Of a stretch of DNA of 57,883 bases, positions 9,528 through 18,727 are shown in pieces (positions within the stretch are counted from its first letter, which is position 1; each line of letters begins with the position of its first letter). This DNA comes from Bacteroidota bacterium (GTDB lineage Bacteria; Bacteroidota; Bacteroidia; Cytophagales; Cyclobacteriaceae): positions 1-57,883 of the forward strand of contig JAQCJI010000007.1 in assembly GCA_027593175.1 (NCBI GenBank), read 5' to 3'. Both the position numbers and the translations under genes were made by a program. Below the pieces are notes generated by a model. It searched no databases and was not told the origin of the DNA. It was given only the letters and a program-made list of their open reading frames with translations.

Positions 9528-9942
9528 GCTAAACTTATCGTGTTGTACATCTGCCTTGGTAGAGCTGCGAAGTTTTTTACAGCTTAGCTTGAAAGACTAT
9601 GGGTTTTCGGAAATGGACAGACACCAGATTACCTTGGCCGTTGAGGAAGTGTGCGCCAACCTAATTATCCACTCTCATGCCTGCAACCCGAAAGAAATAA
9701 TTTATTTGGAAGTTAAAGACTTGGAGAAAAAGTTAGCAATAGAAATTACAGACAAAGGGGATGCTTTTAACTTGTTAGAATACGAAGTTCCCGACCTAAA
9801 CCAAGTTATTGAAGAGAAACGAAAAGGGGGAATTGGGATATTTTTAGTGAAAAAAATCATGGATGAAATTGAATTTGAATCCATAAACGGAGAAAATACG
9901 TGTAGGCTAATTAAAAAATTTCCTACTACTAACATGCCTTAA
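9517..9942 (+). CDS. RsbW/SpoIIAB-like HATPase (anti-sigma factor kinase)
   Basis: 141 aa from the ATG at 9517. It shows the GHKL ATPase boxes: N box AVEEVCANLIIHSH, G1 box DKGDAF, and G2 box KGGIGIFLVKKIMDEI. Small stand-alone proteins of this type phosphorylate a STAS partner on serine and may hold a sigma factor. It overlaps the STAS gene by 11 bp, so equal expression is likely. No ECF or sigma-B-like gene is adjacent, so the output is unknown. Confidence 0.85.
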   Translation: MSHKLNLSCCTSALVELRSFLQLSLKDYGFSEMDRHQITLAVEEVCANLIIHSHACNPKEIIYLEVKDLEKKLAIEITDKGDAFNLLEYEVPDLNQVIEEKRKGGIGIFLVKKIMDEIEFESINGENTCRLIKKFPTTNMP

Positions 9943-10016
9943 TATGGAGGATTGATTTGCAGCATTTTATCTTTATAATTTTTGTATATTTGACCGTTAC
10001 TTTGTTTTTCCTTTCG

Positions 10017-12011
10017 ATGAAAAAAAGAGCCCTCCCGGCGATTCTAGCACTTAGTCTTACTCTTGAGTTAAGTTCTTTTCCTTTTTTGGGTCAAGCCCAA
10101 GAAAAGAAAGAAATTCTGTTAGTCGTTGGTAATGTTTCAATAGACAAAGAGGAGTTTCTACATCTATTAGCGAAGGAAAAAGAGAGTGATAGCGCCGCCA
10201 TTTCATTAACAAGAAAAGAGTTTGAGGAAAATTTTGAATCATTTTTGAACTACAAGCTGAAAGTAATTGAAGCTGAGTCCATTAAGCTAGATAAGTCAGA
10301 AGAGTTTAATTTGGAATTTTCTTCCATCAAAGAATCGTTAGTTGCTCCTTTTTTAATTAAAAACTCAATAGAGGAAGGAGAATTGAAAAAGGTTTATGCG
10401 CGCCTTCAGGAAATTGTACGTGCAAGGCATATTTTGTTTCAATTTCCTTCAAATCCTAGCAATGAAGATAGCATTGCTGTGCTCAAAATGGCCTTAAAAG
10501 TAAAAGCTGAACTTGAAAATGGGGGCGACTTTAGTGCTTTAGCGCTTACCTACTCGGATGATCCTTCTGCAAAAGTGAACAAAGGGGATTTGGGCTATTT
10601 TACTGGTTTACAAATGGTTCAACAATTTGAGGAGGCCGCATACACACTGCCATTTGGAAGTATCTCAGATCCAATTTTGACAGATTTTGGATACCACATT
10701 ATTCAAGTAAATGGCCGTCAAGCCAATCCTGGTGAAGTGCAAGTTTCTCATATCTTGGTACGCTTTGATTTAGGAAATGTGGCCCAAGAGGAAAATGCAA
10801 GAAGAAAAATTTCTGACATCTATGCGGAAATCCAAAAGGAGAGCACCCTTTGGGAAGAAATAGTACAATCTTACTCTGAAGACTCCGTTACTAAATCATT
10901 GGGCGGACTTTTACCTTGGTTTGGTGTCGGTACCATGATCCCTGAATTTGAAATGGCAAGCTTCTCTTTGACAGAAATTGGAGAAGTTTCACCTCCTATC
11001 AAAACCTCTTATGGATACCATATCCTTCGCCTTGAGGAGAAAAGAGGGCTACAGCCGTATGAAGAAGTGGAACAAAGTATTCGATCAAAAATTTTGCGGA
11101 ATTCTAAAACTGAAATGATTCAATCCCAAGTCATTGCGATTCAAAAAGCACGCTTTGGGTTTCAAGAAAATGAATCAGAAATTTCAAAACTTGTTGACGC
11201 AGTAACTGCTACAGATTTGATGGGTTTTGGAACTGCCATTGAAGAAAAAAGCCTCAGCAGTAACGAGCTTTTTAAGGTGAATAGTACTTCCTACTCGGTA
11301 AAAGATCTGTGGAAATTTATGCAATCTGAGGAGATCACACCGAAAGGTGACGGAACTTTCTTAGACCGTTGGTTGAATAAATTTATAGAAGCTACGTTAA
11401 AGAAAACGGAGGAAGGAGATTTAGAAAAAAATAACAAAGACTACCAAATGCTTCTAAAGGAATATAGCGATGGGATACTGCTTTTCTCTTTAACCAACCA
11501 AGAAGTATGGCAAAAAGGCTTGAATGATACCTTAGGTCAACAGGAGTTCTTCGCAAAAAATATTCAAAACTACCAGTGGAAAATTAGAGTTCAGGCCTAC
11601 CTCACAAAGGTTAATGATGCCTCTAAACTAGAAAATGCACGTAAATCCCTTCAAAATAAAGGATTCAATCCAGACAGTTTTGCTGCATTTGAAGCAGATT
11701 ACCGGGCCAATTATCCCAATGCATATGCCACAGAGTCCGGAACTTTTGAATACGAAGAGCATCCCATACTCTCAAGAGTAGATCTAAATAAGCCATATCA
11801 AGAGTTAGAAGTCGAAGGGGTGTCTTATGTTTTGGTAGTGGGGAAAGTCTACCCTCCAGGGCCTAGAAAATTTGAAGAGGCCCGCGGATTAGTCATCCGA
11901 GATTTCCAAGCATTTCTCGACCAAGCGCTTACGAAAAGATTAAAAGAAAAATATCCCGTTCAAATCAATTCTGGGGTAAAAGAAAAGGCTTTTGAGGATT
12001 TGACTAATTAA
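10017..12011 (+). CDS. Periplasmic peptidylprolyl isomerase with two parvulin domains
   Basis: 664 aa from the ATG at 10017, chosen because it begins a clear signal peptide (MKKRALPAILALSLTLELSS to about GQAQ). An N-terminal chaperone-like helical part is followed by two parvulin domains, about residues 133-227 (ARHILFQF to YHIIQV) and 238-336 (VQVSHILVRF to YHILRL), then about 330 residues without a recognised domain. It probably folds or escorts outer-membrane proteins in the periplasm, as SurA and PpiD do. A -7-like TATATTTG at 9985-9992 sits just upstream with TTTG at 9956-9959 (25-bp spacer, rather long). It is followed by a second, SurA-like gene 36 bp downstream. Confidence 0.87.
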   Translation: MKKRALPAILALSLTLELSSFPFLGQAQEKKEILLVVGNVSIDKEEFLHLLAKEKESDSAAISLTRKEFEENFESFLNYKLKVIEAESIKLDKSEEFNLEFSSIKESLVAPFLIKNSIEEGELKKVYARLQEIVRARHILFQFPSNPSNEDSIAVLKMALKVKAELENGGDFSALALTYSDDPSAKVNKGDLGYFTGLQMVQQFEEAAYTLPFGSISDPILTDFGYHIIQVNGRQANPGEVQVSHILVRFDLGNVAQEENARRKISDIYAEIQKESTLWEEIVQSYSEDSVTKSLGGLLPWFGVGTMIPEFEMASFSLTEIGEVSPPIKTSYGYHILRLEEKRGLQPYEEVEQSIRSKILRNSKTEMIQSQVIAIQKARFGFQENESEISKLVDAVTATDLMGFGTAIEEKSLSSNELFKVNSTSYSVKDLWKFMQSEEITPKGDGTFLDRWLNKFIEATLKKTEEGDLEKNNKDYQMLLKEYSDGILLFSLTNQEVWQKGLNDTLGQQEFFAKNIQNYQWKIRVQAYLTKVNDASKLENARKSLQNKGFNPDSFAAFEADYRANYPNAYATESGTFEYEEHPILSRVDLNKPYQELEVEGVSYVLVVGKVYPPGPRKFEEARGLVIRDFQAFLDQALTKRLKEKYPVQINSGVKEKAFEDLTN

Positions 12012-12047
12012 TTCCTCCTATTCGGATTTCCCGAAAAATAAAAAACT

Positions 12048-13409
12048 ATGAAATTGTTAAACCAACTTCTTCCGAGTCTACTTGCATTCTGGATCTTGGG
12101 ACAAGCTCAAGCCCAAGAAACTGCCACAGGGCAGGTGGTGGATAAAATCGTCTCCAAAGTAGACAACAATATTATTTTGGAGTCAGAGGTTCAAAAGTCC
12201 TACCTAGAAGCCCTCTCCCAAGCCCAGCAAGGTATCGAAGCCCCCACCCGATGTATGGTATTTGAAAGCTTACTAATTAATAAGCTTATGGTGGCCAAAG
12301 CTGAGGTAGATTCCGTCATTATCACAGATGCAGAAGTGCTGGTGGAGACCAATAATAGATTTAGTATGGTCATGCAGGAATTCGGCGGAGACGAAGCGAT
12401 GCTAGCTGAAATGTATGGGAAGACCGCCGAACAATTGAAAGCAGAGTTAGAAGAAGTCATGAGAGAACAACTTATCGTGCGGAAAATGCGGAAAACCATC
12501 ACCGATGGTATAACTGTTTCCCCAGCAGAAGTCCGTGAATTTTATCTCAGTATTCCTAAAGACTCACTACCCTTGTTTACCTCCGAAGCTACAGTTGGTC
12601 AGATAGTCCGAAAGCCTGAAACCAATCCTAAGGTAAGAGAAGAAATCATTGCGCAGCTTCAGCAATTTAAGGAAACGATCTCGAGTGGAAAGTCCACCTT
12701 TGCTGAGTTAGCTGAAACCTATTCGGAAGATCCCGGATCAGCGGCACAAGGGGGAGATCTAGGCTTTTTTAGAAGAGGTGAGCTGGCACCAGAATACGAG
12801 ACCACCGCATTGGGACTTCGCCCAGGTGAAATATCAGATCCCATCGAAACCCAATTTGGGTTTCACATGATCCAACTCCTAGAGATCAAAGGTCCTAACT
12901 TTAATACGCGACACATTCTACGAATTCCAAAGGCATCCGAAGAAGATATACTAAAAGCTGAACGCTACTTGGATAGCTTAAAAAAGGAAGTTTTAGCTGG
13001 GAAAATTGATTTTTCAAAAGCTGCCAAGGTATATTCTCAAGACAGAGCTACTTCGGATGCAGGAGGATTTTTTACCGATCCAGCCACTAATTCCAATAGG
13101 CTTTCGCTTCGCACCTTAGAAGACCCAGTACTTTACTTTACAATCGATACCATGAAGATTGGGGATATTACACCCCCTATCCGATTTGAAGATCCTAGAG
13201 AAGGAATTAAGGTTCGTGTCCTTTTTTACAAAGCAAGGTACCCTGCACATAAGGCAAACCTAGAAGATGACTACGAGAAATTGAAGGCGGCCACCTTACG
13301 AAGAAAAGAGGATGAGGTGCTGAGCAAATGGTTTGTCACAGCCAAAGAAGATATTTTCATTGACATCGACCCTAGCTACGATCGGTGCGATGCCCTAAAA
13401 GAAAAGTAA
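12048..13409 (+). CDS. SurA-like periplasmic chaperone / peptidylprolyl isomerase
   Basis: 453 aa with a signal peptide cleaved near AQAQ. The N-terminal SurA segment (VVDKIVSKVDNNIILESEVQKSY) is typical of SurA. Two parvulin domains follow: about residues 179-273 (VGQIVRKPE to FHMIQLLE) and about 283-395 (NTRHILRIPK onward). SurA escorts unfolded outer-membrane proteins to BamA, which is also encoded in this window. It forms a pair with the preceding parvulin gene and is closed by a good intrinsic terminator. Confidence 0.87.
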   Translation: MKLLNQLLPSLLAFWILGQAQAQETATGQVVDKIVSKVDNNIILESEVQKSYLEALSQAQQGIEAPTRCMVFESLLINKLMVAKAEVDSVIITDAEVLVETNNRFSMVMQEFGGDEAMLAEMYGKTAEQLKAELEEVMREQLIVRKMRKTITDGITVSPAEVREFYLSIPKDSLPLFTSEATVGQIVRKPETNPKVREEIIAQLQQFKETISSGKSTFAELAETYSEDPGSAAQGGDLGFFRRGELAPEYETTALGLRPGEISDPIETQFGFHMIQLLEIKGPNFNTRHILRIPKASEEDILKAERYLDSLKKEVLAGKIDFSKAAKVYSQDRATSDAGGFFTDPATNSNRLSLRTLEDPVLYFTIDTMKIGDITPPIRFEDPREGIKVRVLFYKARYPAHKANLEDDYEKLKAATLRRKEDEVLSKWFVTAKEDIFIDIDPSYDRCDALKEK

Positions 13410-13412
13410 ATT

Positions 13413-13440
13413 AAAACCTCGGTAACTAGCGAGGTTTTTT
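13413..13440 (+). terminator. Intrinsic terminator after the SurA-like gene
   Basis: AAAACCTCG at 13413-13421 pairs perfectly with CGAGGTTTT at 13430-13438 around an 8-nt loop, and the T-run continues. It lies 4 bp after the SurA-like stop codon. Confidence 0.85.
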
Positions 13441-13525
13441 CTTCAACCCACCACTTGCACCACTTTTTTGGACTCATACATCAAGAGAGGCCTGCACTTT
13501 TAAGAAGAGAGTAAGACAAGCAAAA

Positions 13526-15325
13526 TTAGTATCTGCTTTCTTCAACGGATTCATTGAACTGGGTTTGCTTTTCAAAAAGTGTGGCATAGACTCCTTTTTG
13601 AGACATTAAGGAAGCATGATCTCCACGCTCTACAATACGCCCCTCATCCAGTACGATGATTTGGTCGGCAAGCTTGGCAGATGACACCCGGTGGGAGATG
13701 ATGATGGAAGTACGATTTTCCATGATCTTTTTGAGAGAATTTAAAATGGTATTCTCCGTCTTGGTGTCAACCGCAGAAAGGCAATCATCCAAAATCAAAA
13801 TCTTCGGCTCTTTCACAATCGCCCGTGCAATAGATACCCGCTGCTTTTGTCCTCCAGATAGCGTAATCCCACGTTCCCCTAGTAATGTGTCAAAGCCCTT
13901 GGGAAAATCTAAGATATTTTGATAAACATCTGCATCTTTAGCTGCTTGCGTTACAAGTTTTAAACTTGGGTTATCTAGTCCAAAGGCAATGTTATTTGAG
14001 ATAGTATCGGAAAAAAGAAACACATCTTGTGGTACCACACCAATCTGGCTGCGCAAGCTCGCCAATGCATACTGTTGAATCGGTCTATTATCTACTAGTA
14101 TCTCCCCTGAAGTAGGATCATACATCCGCATAAGCAAGTTGGCGAGCGTAGATTTACCTGAACCAGTCGTACCAATGATACCTAAGGTTTGGCCAGCTTC
14201 AATTGAAAAGGAAATATCCTGCAAGGCCTGTATTCCAGAGTCAGGATAGACAAAAGAAAGGTGATTTACCTGGATTGTTCCTTCAAGAGTAGCTTTGAGG
14301 TTTTCAACAGATACCAAATCAGTTTTCTGATCCAACAATTCATTGATTCGCCTTTGGGAAACCTCTGCTCGTTGAACAATGCTTGTAACCCATCCTAGAG
14401 AAGCTACAGGCCAGGTCAACATGTTGACATAGAGAATAAATTCGGCAATGACTCCATAACCAATCTCTCCTTGAATGACCTTCATACCTCCTACATACAC
14501 AGTGATGATGGTAGATATCCCGACAAGGGCCATAATTAATGGGAAAAACAAAGCATTCACTCGAGTCAATTCAATGGACTGATGCTTGTACTCTTCACTT
14601 GCTTTGGTAAACTCACTAGCAGAATCCTGTTCCCTAACAAAGGCCTTCAAGACTCGAATCCCTGAAAAGGCTTCTTGCACAAAGGTGCTCAACTGAGAAA
14701 GGCTGTGCTGAATTTTTTCAGACCGTAGATTAATTAAATTGTTCACATAATAAATACTCAAAGAAAGTATCGGCAGCGGCAATAGAGAATAGAGGGGAAG
14801 CTCCAAGTTGACCGAAATCATATAAGAAATCACCAAAGGAAACAAGATCAAGAGGTTGAGTCCATACATGATTGCTGGCCCCAGGTACATGCGCACTCGA
14901 CTTATGTCTTCTGAAATTCGAGCCATCAAATCTCCAGTGCTATTTTTTCTGTAAAAACTCAAGGGTAGAAATTGAAAATGTTCAAAAAGTTCATTCTTCA
15001 TGTCATACTCAATTTTTCTCGACATGATGATGATCGTTTGCCGGATTAAAAAGAGGAAAAAACCTCGGAGCAAGGCCATGACCAAAATCAAAATTCCAAA
15101 AATAAAGACCGATTCTAAAAAATATTCCCGCGCCAAGTCTCCTATTCCACCCTTATTGAGGGGAGCGAAAAGCGCATAACTCTCAACCACATAATCTATG
15201 GCAATTCGAACTAATTGAGCAGGAATAATTACGAAAATATTGGATATAACCGTAAAGAGTATTCCTAAAGACAAAAATCCCTTGTATTTGATTAAGTATT
15301 TATTAATTCTCCAAAGCTCCTTCAC
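13526..15325 (-). CDS. ABC transporter, fused permease/ATPase (MsbA/MdlB-like)
   Basis: 599 aa: six membrane helices in residues 1-330, then an ATPase domain. Walker A GTTGSGKST is near residue 385, signature LSGGQKQRV near 490, Walker B ILILDDCLSAVD near 510, and the switch histidine in IIISHRVSS. This is a half-size exporter that works as a dimer. Relatives move lipids (MsbA) or drugs, and the substrate cannot be told from sequence. It is convergent with the SurA-like gene and divergent from the dehydrogenase gene. Confidence 0.88.
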   Translation of the reverse strand: MKELWRINKYLIKYKGFLSLGILFTVISNIFVIIPAQLVRIAIDYVVESYALFAPLNKGGIGDLAREYFLESVFIFGILILVMALLRGFFLFLIRQTIIIMSRKIEYDMKNELFEHFQFLPLSFYRKNSTGDLMARISEDISRVRMYLGPAIMYGLNLLILFPLVISYMISVNLELPLYSLLPLPILSLSIYYVNNLINLRSEKIQHSLSQLSTFVQEAFSGIRVLKAFVREQDSASEFTKASEEYKHQSIELTRVNALFFPLIMALVGISTIITVYVGGMKVIQGEIGYGVIAEFILYVNMLTWPVASLGWVTSIVQRAEVSQRRINELLDQKTDLVSVENLKATLEGTIQVNHLSFVYPDSGIQALQDISFSIEAGQTLGIIGTTGSGKSTLANLLMRMYDPTSGEILVDNRPIQQYALASLRSQIGVVPQDVFLFSDTISNNIAFGLDNPSLKLVTQAAKDADVYQNILDFPKGFDTLLGERGITLSGGQKQRVSIARAIVKEPKILILDDCLSAVDTKTENTILNSLKKIMENRTSIIISHRVSSAKLADQIIVLDEGRIVERGDHASLMSQKGVYATLFEKQTQFNESVEESRY

Positions 15326-15380
15326 GAAATAAATTCTTATTTTTTAATGATACTCGCGTATAAAATTTGGTGATGTAAAA

Positions 15381-15410
15381 TTTGTAAGCTCATAAAAGTA
15401 TTTAATTTTG
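15381..15410 (+). promoter_or_regulatory. Bacteroidota-type promoter of the amino-acid dehydrogenase gene
   Basis: TTTG at 15381-15384, an 18-bp spacer, then TAATTTTG at 15403-15410, matching the Bacteroidota -33 TTTG / -7 TAnnTTTG pattern. The start codon lies about 60 bp further on. Predicted by eye only. Confidence 0.5.
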
Positions 15411-15470
15411 CGCTCACAAGAATTCCGAGTCTTACCCCAAATATAACACATTCTAAAAAGCTATTTTCAG

Positions 15471-16571
15471 ATGTTAGCGATTAATACAACCGAAACTGTA
15501 CATGAGGGCTCTATTTTTGGACAGATCACCACAATGGACCATGAACAGCTGGTCATATGCCAGGACGAAGCTACAGGGCTAAAAGCACTTATAGGAATCC
15601 ACAATACCGTCTTGGGTCCAGCGCTAGGAGGTACCCGCATGTGGCCATATGGCACAGAAGAGGAAGCAATCAAAGATGTATTACGCCTTTCACGAGGGAT
15701 GACCTTCAAAAATTCACTTGCAGGCTTGAATTTTGGAGGTGGTAAAGCAGTTATTTTAGGAGACCCAAGCCTCAAGTCTGAGGCATTTTTACGAAGATTT
15801 GGCAGGTTTATAGAAAGCTTAGGTGGTCGATATGTGACTGCTGGGGATGTCAATATGAAGACTCCCGATATGGAATACATTGCGCTAGAAACTCGCCATG
15901 TGGCGGGTTTACCTAAAAGTAAAGGAGGTGCTGGAGATCCTTCCCCCGTAACTGCCTATGGGGTTTACATGGGGATGAAAGCAGCTGCAAAAAAAGCATT
16001 TGGATCAGACTCCCTTCAAGGAAAGAGAATAGGTGTTCAAGGAGTAGGGAAGGTTGGAAAATACCTCATCAACTACCTTGTTAAAGAAGGTGCAGATATT
16101 TTGATTACGGACATTTTTGAAGATAAACTCAAGGAAGTGGCCGCCGCAACTGGTGCCACGGTAGTGGACAGCAAGGTACTCTATGACCTTCCAATGGATA
16201 TTTATGCTCCCTGCGCCCTAGGTGCTACCATCAACGATCAAACCATTACCCGCTTGACTTGTAAAGTCATTGCGGGCGGGGCCAACAACCAGCTGGAAGA
16301 TGAAGCCAAGCACGGTAAACTCTTGATGGAAAAAGGTATTGTCTACGCCCCTGATTTCTTGATCAATGCTGGCGGTGTGATCAACGTAGGAGCAGAGTAC
16401 TATGGGGAATACCAGGAAGAAGCAGTTTTTACCCAAACTGAAAAAATTTACGACACGTGCTTGTCAATCTTGACCAACTCCGAACAGCAAAATATCCCCG
16501 CTCAACAAGCAGCGATCGAAGCCGCTAAGGCGAGAATAGAAGCAATTGGGAGAATTAAACTGCCATTTTAA
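15471..16571 (+). CDS. Glu/Leu/Phe/Val dehydrogenase (leucine dehydrogenase type)
   Basis: 366 aa. It has the branched-chain dehydrogenase pattern: LGPALGGTRMWPY, RGMTFKNSLAGLNFGGGKAVI with substrate-binding Lys80 and catalytic Lys92, AGDVNM, and the nucleotide-binding loop GVQGVGKVGKYL. It oxidatively deaminates leucine or related amino acids with NAD+ to 2-oxo acids and ammonia. Length and motif spacing are closer to leucine dehydrogenase (about 365 aa) than to glutamate dehydrogenase (above 410 aa). A plausible promoter lies upstream. It appears to be a single-gene unit. Confidence 0.88.
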   Translation: MLAINTTETVHEGSIFGQITTMDHEQLVICQDEATGLKALIGIHNTVLGPALGGTRMWPYGTEEEAIKDVLRLSRGMTFKNSLAGLNFGGGKAVILGDPSLKSEAFLRRFGRFIESLGGRYVTAGDVNMKTPDMEYIALETRHVAGLPKSKGGAGDPSPVTAYGVYMGMKAAAKKAFGSDSLQGKRIGVQGVGKVGKYLINYLVKEGADILITDIFEDKLKEVAAATGATVVDSKVLYDLPMDIYAPCALGATINDQTITRLTCKVIAGGANNQLEDEAKHGKLLMEKGIVYAPDFLINAGGVINVGAEYYGEYQEEAVFTQTEKIYDTCLSILTNSEQQNIPAQQAAIEAAKARIEAIGRIKLPF

Positions 16572-16688
16572 AGCATTTTAACTCAACATTAAGTACCATC
16601 GAGCCTAAGTTTGGTGGTTTTTTGTCCCTTCTTTCATGAGGAGAAGACGCATCTAATTGCTTATATTTGTGGCTTCCTATATCCTAAT

Positions 16689-17873
16689 ATGCTGAACAGA
16701 AGAATCCTTAGAGTCAAAGCATTTCAAAATCTATATGCTTATGAACAGTGCAAAGGATCCAATATTAATATAGCCAAAGACTTTATACGAGAGTCTTTTT
16801 TACCTGATCTCAAGAGCATGGAGGTTCAAGATAAGGCTGCCCTTTACCGAGAAGGGGAGGAAGCTCTCCGGATTTTTGAGCAAAATGTGGAACAAAGTCA
16901 AGAATTACTTCCGACTGAAGTAGGAGTTAGAGTCAAAAAAATTGCTTTGGAAGCTTTAAAACAAGTGCTTGAGGCCAACGAAAAAGACCGGCAGTTTCTG
17001 TTAAAAAACATGGTAGTATCAGCCGAACGAATTCCACAGCTTTATCTCTTGGCTATCGAGCTTCTTCAGGCATTTTCAAAACATGTTGGAAGAGAGGTAG
17101 AAAAAAAGCAGAAGCTAGCAGGAGATACCCCAATTGCCTTTGGAAATGAACTTAATCTAGCCAATAACCAAGTATTGAAACGACTCCGAGAATCCCCAGA
17201 ATACCGGACTGCACTTGGCCGAAATGGGGTGAACCTGGATGAACTCCAATTGGAGATCAAAGAATGGTTCAGAGAATACATCAAACCAGCAGAGCCATAC
17301 CAGAACTATTTATCTATTTCAGCACCTAGCCTGGAGCAAGATTTTGAGTTGGTAGATGAACTTTTGAAAAAAATCATCTTCAAAAATGAGGTAATTCTTA
17401 CTTTTTTCGCAGATAAGGACTTGAACTGGACGGAAAATAAATCCGTAGTAAGAAGTCTAGCAGCTAAGGTGTTGAAAAATTCATCCCTTCCCGATACCTC
17501 AATGGTAGAGCCCCTTCCAGAAATTGCGATGAATTGGGAGGAAGACAAAGAGTTTTTTGAAAATATTTTTAACTTCACCATTGCTAATGACGTAATTAGC
17601 AAAGTACTTATCTCTGAAAAAACAAAAAATTGGGATATTGAGCGCTTTGCTTTCACTGATAGAGTGATCATCTCTATGGCACTTGCAGAAATGATTCATT
17701 TCCCAAGCATCCCTGTGAAAGTAACGATCAACGAGTACATTGACATTTCAAAAACATACAGTACCCCAAAAAGTAAGCAATTTATAAATGGTTTGCTGGA
17801 TGTTTTGGCCAAAGAACTAACTGAAAAAGGACAAATCCGCAAGAGTGGCAGAGGTCTTTTGGATAATAAATAA
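16689..17873 (+). CDS. nusB: Transcription antitermination factor NusB (long Bacteroidota form)
   Basis: 394 aa from the ATG at 16689. A TTG 26 codons upstream is rejected because MLNRRILRVKAFQNLYAYEQ is the usual NusB beginning and a -7-like TATATTTG (16662-16669) lies between the two starts. The NusB fold is in the C-terminal part (about 300-390: RFAFTDRVIISMALAEMIHF, VTINEYIDISKTYSTPKSKQFINGLLD). NusB of most bacteria is about 140 aa; the extra 200-odd residues split the N-terminal helix from the core and are common in Bacteroidota. NusB acts with NusE in rRNA antitermination. It leads the run that continues to coaE. Confidence 0.88.
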   Translation: MLNRRILRVKAFQNLYAYEQCKGSNINIAKDFIRESFLPDLKSMEVQDKAALYREGEEALRIFEQNVEQSQELLPTEVGVRVKKIALEALKQVLEANEKDRQFLLKNMVVSAERIPQLYLLAIELLQAFSKHVGREVEKKQKLAGDTPIAFGNELNLANNQVLKRLRESPEYRTALGRNGVNLDELQLEIKEWFREYIKPAEPYQNYLSISAPSLEQDFELVDELLKKIIFKNEVILTFFADKDLNWTENKSVVRSLAAKVLKNSSLPDTSMVEPLPEIAMNWEEDKEFFENIFNFTIANDVISKVLISEKTKNWDIERFAFTDRVIISMALAEMIHFPSIPVKVTINEYIDISKTYSTPKSKQFINGLLDVLAKELTEKGQIRKSGRGLLDNK

Positions 17874-17880
17874 GATCAGA

Positions 17881-18183
17881 ATGGGAAAAATAACAAATAC
17901 ATTACTCGCTTTCGCTTTAGGAGCAGGAGTAGGTGCGGCTTTAGGGATCTTATTTGCTCCCGATACTGGAGCAAATACTCGAGACAAACTTTCCTTTAAG
18001 CTATCCAAGTACAAAAAAGAATTGGAAGACCTAATCAATGAATTGGTGGAAGGAAAAGAAATTCATTTAAATGAGGCGAAAACCGAAGGAAAAAGGGTTG
18101 TCTCTGAAGCAAAAAACAAAGCAGAAGACCTGCTCAACGATGTGAATAAACTAATTGACCAAATAAATCAAGATAAAAACTAA
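17881..18183 (+). CDS. YtxH domain protein
   Basis: 100 aa from the ATG at 17881. An N-terminal glycine-rich membrane helix (LLAFALGAGVGAALGILFAP, with the DTGANTRDKL motif after it) is typical of YtxH. The rest is a charged, heptad-like helix. YtxH proteins are small stress- or envelope-associated proteins of unknown mechanism. It starts 7 bp after nusB. Confidence 0.8.
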   Translation: MGKITNTLLAFALGAGVGAALGILFAPDTGANTRDKLSFKLSKYKKELEDLINELVEGKEIHLNEAKTEGKRVVSEAKNKAEDLLNDVNKLIDQINQDKN

Positions 18184-18184
18184 T

Positions 18185-18724
18185 ATGAAAACAAGACTAC
18201 TCAGCGCCATCGTACTAACTGTGGTATTGCTAACTTCTTGCTCTCAAGGCAAAGACGATCAAGCAGAAAAAATTAATGCTTTAGAAGAAAAAATTGCCGC
18301 TATGGAAGGGTCTAACAGCCCCATTACGGCAGATATGGCCCAAACTGCCACTAATGCAGATCCAAGCACACTAGGATCCTTCCAGTTTAGTGAAATGGAA
18401 TACGACTTTGGAACCATCAACGAAGGTAAAGTGATAGAAAAGATTTTCAACTTCACCAACAATGGACAAGCTCCATTGGTGATTTCCAACATCACCGCCT
18501 CTTGCGGATGTACTAGCCCTGATTGGACCAAAGCACCCGTTCAACCAGGTGAGACTGGATTTGTGAAGGTAGTATTTAACTCTGCTGCTAAATCAGGAGC
18601 TCAATCACCTACAGTAACTATCCAAGCCAACACCAATCCAACGGTCACTCGTCTAAGCTTGAGAGGTAGTGTAACTTCTAAAGCTCCTAGCGGAGCTGCT
18701 GCACCTGGACCATTGAAAAAATAA
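18185..18724 (+). CDS. DUF1573 lipoprotein
   Basis: 179 aa. A lipoprotein signal ends in the lipobox LLTSC (Cys19), followed by a short coiled segment (AEKINALEEKIAAMEG) and a DUF1573 immunoglobulin-like domain: FGTINEGKVIEKIFNFTNNG, ITASCGCTSPDWTKAPVQPGETG. DUF1573 is very common in Bacteroidota as a secreted or lipid-anchored beta-sandwich; its function is unknown. It starts 1 bp after the YtxH stop. Confidence 0.88.
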   Translation: MKTRLLSAIVLTVVLLTSCSQGKDDQAEKINALEEKIAAMEGSNSPITADMAQTATNADPSTLGSFQFSEMEYDFGTINEGKVIEKIFNFTNNGQAPLVISNITASCGCTSPDWTKAPVQPGETGFVKVVFNSAAKSGAQSPTVTIQANTNPTVTRLSLRGSVTSKAPSGAAAPGPLKK

Positions 18725-18727
18725 GCA

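Noticed and set aside
15467..15880. Open frame on the minus strand inside the Leu dehydrogenase (137 aa)
   Set aside because: Shadow of the dehydrogenase reading frame; Pro/Ser-rich without a domain.
16662..16669. Promoter of nusB at TATATTTG
   Set aside because: Only the -7 box is convincing; no TTG or TTTG lies 18-22 bp upstream, so it is mentioned under nusB but not listed as a promoter.
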